Part shown: positions 7,901 through 10,105 of the stretch, piece after piece
Position numbering within the stretch: the stretch's first letter is position 1
Layout: every line of letters begins with the position of its first letter
Assembly: GCA_007116585.1 (NCBI GenBank)
Contig: SKIE01000164.1
Coordinates: forward strand, 1 to 10,105
Length of the DNA: 10,105 nucleotides
Direction: 5' to 3'
Origin: Wenzhouxiangella sp.
Lineage (GTDB): Bacteria; Pseudomonadota; Gammaproteobacteria; Xanthomonadales; Wenzhouxiangellaceae
The notes under the pieces: model-generated
What the model was told of the DNA's origin: nothing
Seen by the model: the letters and a program-made list of their open reading frames with translations, nothing else
Databases searched by the model: none
Made by a program: the position numbers and the translations under genes

Positions 7901-7960
7901 CGTATCGAGGGCGAACAAGCAGCGGGGACGGTCGCACAGCTATTCGCGCACGAAGCTTAG
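4937..7960 (+). CDS. lhr: Lhr-family superfamily 2 DNA helicase, short form
   Basis: This 1007-residue ATP-dependent helicase belongs to the Lhr family, which acts as 3'-5' DNA translocases in DNA repair. Visible motifs are PTAVQ (Q-motif-like, 21-25), APTGQGKS (Walker A, 42-49), TTPESL, DEIH (Walker B, 158-161), SATAH (193-197), SSASLELGLDLG (motif V, about 319-330) and QRAGRSGHRPGQ (motif VI, 349-360). All look functional. The core ends near YSYLDEDDAEERRTR (about 806-820), a conserved Lhr signature. It is followed by an Ala/Arg/Thr/Asn-rich low-complexity linker (about 823-880) and a final block, WTLWFSNLLRAG to LWIATRRLDWFLAL, that resembles the beginning of the Lhr C-terminal region. Full-length Lhr proteins have about 1500 residues, so most of that region is absent. 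The ATG at 4937 has no strong ribosome binding site. The 3' end overlaps convergent srkA by 4 bp. Confidence 0.88.
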   Translation: MRVFDAPTVLDDWFARTVGEPTAVQLAAWPVLRTGSNALVLAPTGQGKSLAAWRPLIERLAITPARGPGVRALHIAPLKALARDMTLNLEPLLQAVGPAWRSGPAIALRCGDTPRAERDRQRRHPPTVLSTTPESLFVLLGSRGGRSLLGTVEAVVVDEIHALAGSKRGAHLALSLARLDRLTGKPVQRVGLSATAHPAATLAAFLSGAAECPIVALGLPSAIELDVELPGMALEAYPNRVHWQQIHERITELARANRSLLVFCQTRAQVERTAATLDEMLEAAGLPAEVGAHHGSLDTAHREGIEARFKAGQLRVLVSSASLELGLDLGHVERICQIGVPGSVNLVRQRAGRSGHRPGQRPRMHLFPLTVNQLLETRALHELIATHKIEAVDPMEAPLDVLAQHLVALVAEGLGQPEALLALARRAWPFRDLSAEKIHTLLAALAERPGMMPAEQLDPLVIDDQRGGYRAHPQAGRLVLTNAGTIPEWFEYDVIRVDTGDLVGRLDEEVAFESSPGQVVQLGNRPWRILRVQTGLVRVEPADNQPGELPFWFGEGPGRSSEMAAAMLRVISGPMTGQLDPQATRLLTEARACLGALPAPNRLVIEQFPDPGGDRHIVLHTFAGARINRAWGLALRKRFCRQFNFELQAAATDDGLLISLGVTSRFDLAAVAGFVKSDNVSDVLTQALLDTPLFVTRFRWCANNALMLLKNGLDGRLPAQRQRSQAENLIACVFPDQLACLENLSGGREVPDHPLVGQALSDCLDDYMDLAGLQRLLARIESGELAVHAVETDSPSPLAEALIHAPRYSYLDEDDAEERRTRNFEQPAKRPRNTGRPKTAPHRAQHTATLAANGASRLETSAANRSAIAPVTAANVGPLRRSAAALENLLEQAGFLTQSEGESGLGLPPPVPAGGWTLWFSNLLRAGSALSLTVPAAGQRLWIATRRLDWFLALDRRCQPSHSPCGFPRDAAPEDPAIARHWLIEARQRIEGEQAAGTVAQLFAHEA

Positions 7961-8958
7961 CGGCGCCAGACCACCGGTTCTTCCTGCATTTCCGAGAGCT
8001 GCTCACGCAGCTGACCGATGATGTGTTCCCAGTGGCGCTCGTCGGCAAACCATGGAAAGGCGAGTGGAAAAGCCGGATCATCCCAGCGCTGGGCCAGCCA
8101 GGCCTGATACTGGATCATGCGCAGCGCGCGCAGGGCTTCAACCAAGTGCAGTTCACGCGCGTCAAAATCACAGAAGGTGCTATAGCCCTCCAGCAGCCAG
8201 CCCCACTGGCGCTCGCGATCGGCATGCTCGCCGGAGATCAGCATCCAGAGATCCTGGACCGCCGGACCGGTGCGGCAGTCGTCCAGATCGACAAAGTGCG
8301 GGCCGTCGCGCCAAAGGATATTGCCGGGGTGGCAGTCGCCGTGCAGGCGGATGGGCCGATACTCACCGGCCCGCTGCAAGGCGGCTTCAATATGTCGCAG
8401 CAAATCGTCGGTGAGCGTTTGGAAAGCCGATTCCAGATGGTACGGAATCCACTGGTGTGCCAGCAGCCAGTCGCGCGGGCCGCGGCCCAGAGTCTCGACC
8501 GTAATTGCCGAGCGATGCTGGAATTCCCCTGCCCTGCCCACAGCGTGGAAACGGCCCAGCGCCTGCCCGATCCGCCGCAGCGTGTCCTCGTGCTCCGGCT
8601 CGGGCGCGTGCCCGCCCTGGCGCGCAAACAACGCATAGCGAAACCCGGCATGCGCGTGCAGCGTGCGTCCTACAAACGCCAGCGGGGCCACGACCGACAG
8701 CCCGGTGGCCGCCAGCTCGGCGGTGAAGGTGTGCTCTTCGAGAATGGCCTGATCAGACCAGCGATCCGGGCGATAAAACTTGGCAATGACCGGATCGCCC
8801 TCCTCCACCCCGATCTGCCAGACCCGGTTTTCGTAGCTGTTAAGCGGCAGCAGCCGGCCGTCGGTCAGCAGTCCCAAGTGCTCGGCGGCCTCAAGCACGC
8901 GCTCGGGCTTGAGGGTTTCAAACGGGCGCGCGGGCGCGGTGGCGTCTTGTGTGTCCAT
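7957..8958 (-). CDS. srkA: Stress response kinase A (SrkA/YihE family)
   Basis: This 333-residue cytoplasmic Ser/Thr protein kinase has the aminoglycoside-phosphotransferase fold. In E. coli SrkA protects against stress-induced death and counteracts MazF-linked lethality. Signatures include LPLNSYENRVWQIG (residues 37-50), PVIAKFYRPDRWSD (ATP-binding lysine at 60), HGDCHPGN (206-213; Asp208 is the expected catalytic base and Asn213 a metal ligand) and FVDLDDCRTGPAVQDLWML (the DFG-like metal-binding aspartate, Asp224 or Asp226). The length fits the family (about 330). The start at the ATG 8956-8958 gives the normal N-terminus; a longer in-frame extension to 9111 runs antisense into the end of the receptor gene and is rejected. 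In many gammaproteobacteria srkA lies next to dsbA, but that is not seen here. It lies 67 bp downstream of the receptor gene on the same strand. Confidence 0.93.
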   Translation of the reverse strand: MDTQDATAPARPFETLKPERVLEAAEHLGLLTDGRLLPLNSYENRVWQIGVEEGDPVIAKFYRPDRWSDQAILEEHTFTAELAATGLSVVAPLAFVGRTLHAHAGFRYALFARQGGHAPEPEHEDTLRRIGQALGRFHAVGRAGEFQHRSAITVETLGRGPRDWLLAHQWIPYHLESAFQTLTDDLLRHIEAALQRAGEYRPIRLHGDCHPGNILWRDGPHFVDLDDCRTGPAVQDLWMLISGEHADRERQWGWLLEGYSTFCDFDARELHLVEALRALRMIQYQAWLAQRWDDPAFPLAFPWFADERHWEHIIGQLREQLSEMQEEPVVWRR

Positions 8959-8982
8959 GCGGCCATTGTGCGCCAATGACCA

Positions 8983-9003
8983 CCGGGACGCTGGGCGTCC
9001 CGG
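8983..9003 (-). terminator. Perfect GC-rich hairpin between the receptor gene and srkA
   Basis: CCGGGACGC (8983-8991) and GCGTCCCGG (8995-9003) are exact 9-bp inverted arms around a 3-nt loop. The stem lies 23-43 bp beyond the receptor stop codon and 25 bp before the srkA start. No T run follows on either strand, so it is not a textbook Rho-independent terminator. It may stabilise the 3' end of the receptor mRNA or attenuate read-through into srkA. Confidence 0.5.
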
Positions 9004-9025
9004 CGCTCTACCGCTTTGACCGGCT

Positions 9026-10105
9026 TTAGAACCGGTACCGCAAACCGATATCGAAGCTGCGCTCGGGCCCGGTATAAATGCCCTGGCGCAGGCCGGCGAT
9101 GTAGCGCTCATCGGTCAGGTTCCTGATGTTGCCAAACACGCCCATTCGATCGTTGAAGTCATAGCTGGCGGTCACGTCAAACGTGTAGTAGCTCGGGATC
9201 AATCCGCCCAGATGATTCAGTGGGTCGATCTCCACGCGGTTCATGCCGTCGCCGAAGACTTCGTCGGTGTAGTTGAACAGCAGTGCGGTGCGCAGTGGAC
9301 CGGTCTCGTAAATCAAGGTCAGGTTAGCGGTCCAGTCCGGCGAATAGGGAATGCGGTTTCCGTCCAGCGCCTCGCCTGGCCGGTCTTCCCCGAACTCCGC
9401 GGTCGGGATCCAGGTCACGTTGCCGTCAAGCCGGAAGCCCTCGCCGAAGGCCATCCCCATGGAGGCCTCAACGCCCTGAATCAGCGCGCTGCCCTCGTTG
9501 GGCGCACGAATACCGGAAATGCCCGGGTCGACCTGGTTGGAGAAGTCCATCCGGAAGGCGGTGATTTCGTAGCGGAACGTATCGCTGCCCCCGCGAATCC
9601 CAAGATCGATATTGGTCGATTTCTCGGCATCGGTAGGAACATCATCGGAACCGACCACGCTGCCGACCAGGGGTGGCGCGAACGCGATGTAGACGCTGCC
9701 GTAGACCTGCAGCGATGGGTTGACCTGATAGGTTGCTCCAAGGCCGGGCAGCCATTCGGTGTTGCTGAAGGCGTCGACCGGATCCACCGTTGCCATCAAG
9801 TCATTGCGTTTTTGCTCGTAGGTCTCGACTCGAAGTCCGGCGGTCACCGACAGCGCGCTGTTGATATCGAACCGGTTCTGGGCGAAAAACGCCAGACTTT
9901 CGGCCGAATCCTCGCGGTTGCGACGCAGCGCCGGTTGCCCCGGCTCCGAGCCCAGCGAGACGGGTGTGCGCGGAGCAGCGCGAGTTGCACGAGGCCGGGT
10001 GTCGAGCATCTCTTCTTCCAGGTAGCGCAGGCCAAACTGTGCTTCGTTGTCGATGTTGAACAACGAGTGGGACAGGGTCAGGCGGGAGTCGATGCCATAG
10101 CGCTC
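9026..10105 (-). CDS. TonB-dependent outer-membrane receptor, FecA-like (C-terminal part; N-terminus outside window)
   Basis: The frame is open from the right edge to the stop at 9026-9028, giving 359 residues of a beta-barrel. The pattern is alternating strands such as YGIDSRLTLSHS, AQFGLRYLEEE, AFFAQNRFDINSALSVTAGLRVETYEQKR, NTEWLPGLGATYQVNPSLQVYGSVYIAFAPP, EKSTNIDLGIRG and NLTDERYIAGL, ending in a terminal phenylalanine (RYRF), the usual barrel-insertion signal. The PGLGATY...YGSVYIAFAPP...NIDLGIR order matches the FecA-type siderophore/ferric citrate receptor group. Such receptors use TonB energy to import ligands across the outer membrane. The plug domain, signal peptide and any Fur box lie beyond the window, so the ligand cannot be assigned. 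It is upstream of srkA with a hairpin between. Confidence 0.9.
   Translation of the reverse strand, partial: ERYGIDSRLTLSHSLFNIDNEAQFGLRYLEEEMLDTRPRATRAAPRTPVSLGSEPGQPALRRNREDSAESLAFFAQNRFDINSALSVTAGLRVETYEQKRNDLMATVDPVDAFSNTEWLPGLGATYQVNPSLQVYGSVYIAFAPPLVGSVVGSDDVPTDAEKSTNIDLGIRGGSDTFRYEITAFRMDFSNQVDPGISGIRAPNEGSALIQGVEASMGMAFGEGFRLDGNVTWIPTAEFGEDRPGEALDGNRIPYSPDWTANLTLIYETGPLRTALLFNYTDEVFGDGMNRVEIDPLNHLGGLIPSYYTFDVTASYDFNDRMGVFGNIRNLTDERYIAGLRQGIYTGPERSFDIGLRYRF

Noticed and set aside
8023..8979. 318-residue plus-strand open frame antisense to srkA
   Set aside because: Long antisense frames are common in GC-rich genes; srkA has complete family motifs and this frame has none.
1..10105. CRISPR array, tRNA or rRNA genes, insertion sequences, integrase attachment sites
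   Set aside because: I found no regularly spaced direct repeats of CRISPR size, no cloverleaf or rRNA-like stretch, and no transposase or recombinase motif. The 49-bp-spaced boxes are short operator-like sites, not CRISPR repeats.

Overview
This is a GC-rich bacterial chromosomal segment. The gene set suggests a gammaproteobacterium: an SrkA/YihE-type kinase, a FecA-like TonB-dependent receptor of an outer-membraned cell, a HipB/HipA locus, an Lhr-family helicase and an HDOD-GGDEF regulator. I cannot name a genus from sequence alone. There is no rRNA, tRNA, CRISPR array or recognisable insertion sequence.

Layout from left to right. Positions 1-99 (+) look like the last codons of a sensor histidine kinase, followed by a possible terminator hairpin. 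Positions 295-1408 (-) hold a hipB-hipA toxin-antitoxin operon. hipB is intact. hipA has lost about 500 bp of its middle and is frameshifted at the junction, so the kinase is dead. Upstream of and inside the start of hipB lie three operator-like boxes whose centres are exactly 49 bp apart. Positions 1497-1905 are a gene-poor gap with one clear hairpin. Positions 1906-4802 (-) hold a class I fructose-bisphosphate aldolase gene followed after 41 bp by an HDOD / receiver-like / GGDEF regulator, probably co-transcribed.

A 134-bp divergent spacer containing a perfect 8-bp-arm palindrome separates the aldolase gene from a 1007-residue Lhr-family helicase gene (4937-7960, +). The helicase appears to have the Lhr core plus a short stub of the usual C-terminal region. 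Its 3' end overlaps by 4 bp the end of the convergent srkA gene (7957-8958, -). Upstream of srkA on the same strand, past a perfect GC-rich hairpin, lies the C-terminal half of a FecA-like TonB-dependent receptor that runs off the right edge.

The genes do not form one pathway. The segment mixes housekeeping genes (aldolase, helicase, stress kinase) with a decayed accessory hipBA module. I see no convincing new multi-gene system. The most noteworthy signals are the regularly spaced hipB operator array that outlives its broken toxin, the hipA deletion itself, and the unusual short Lhr architecture.
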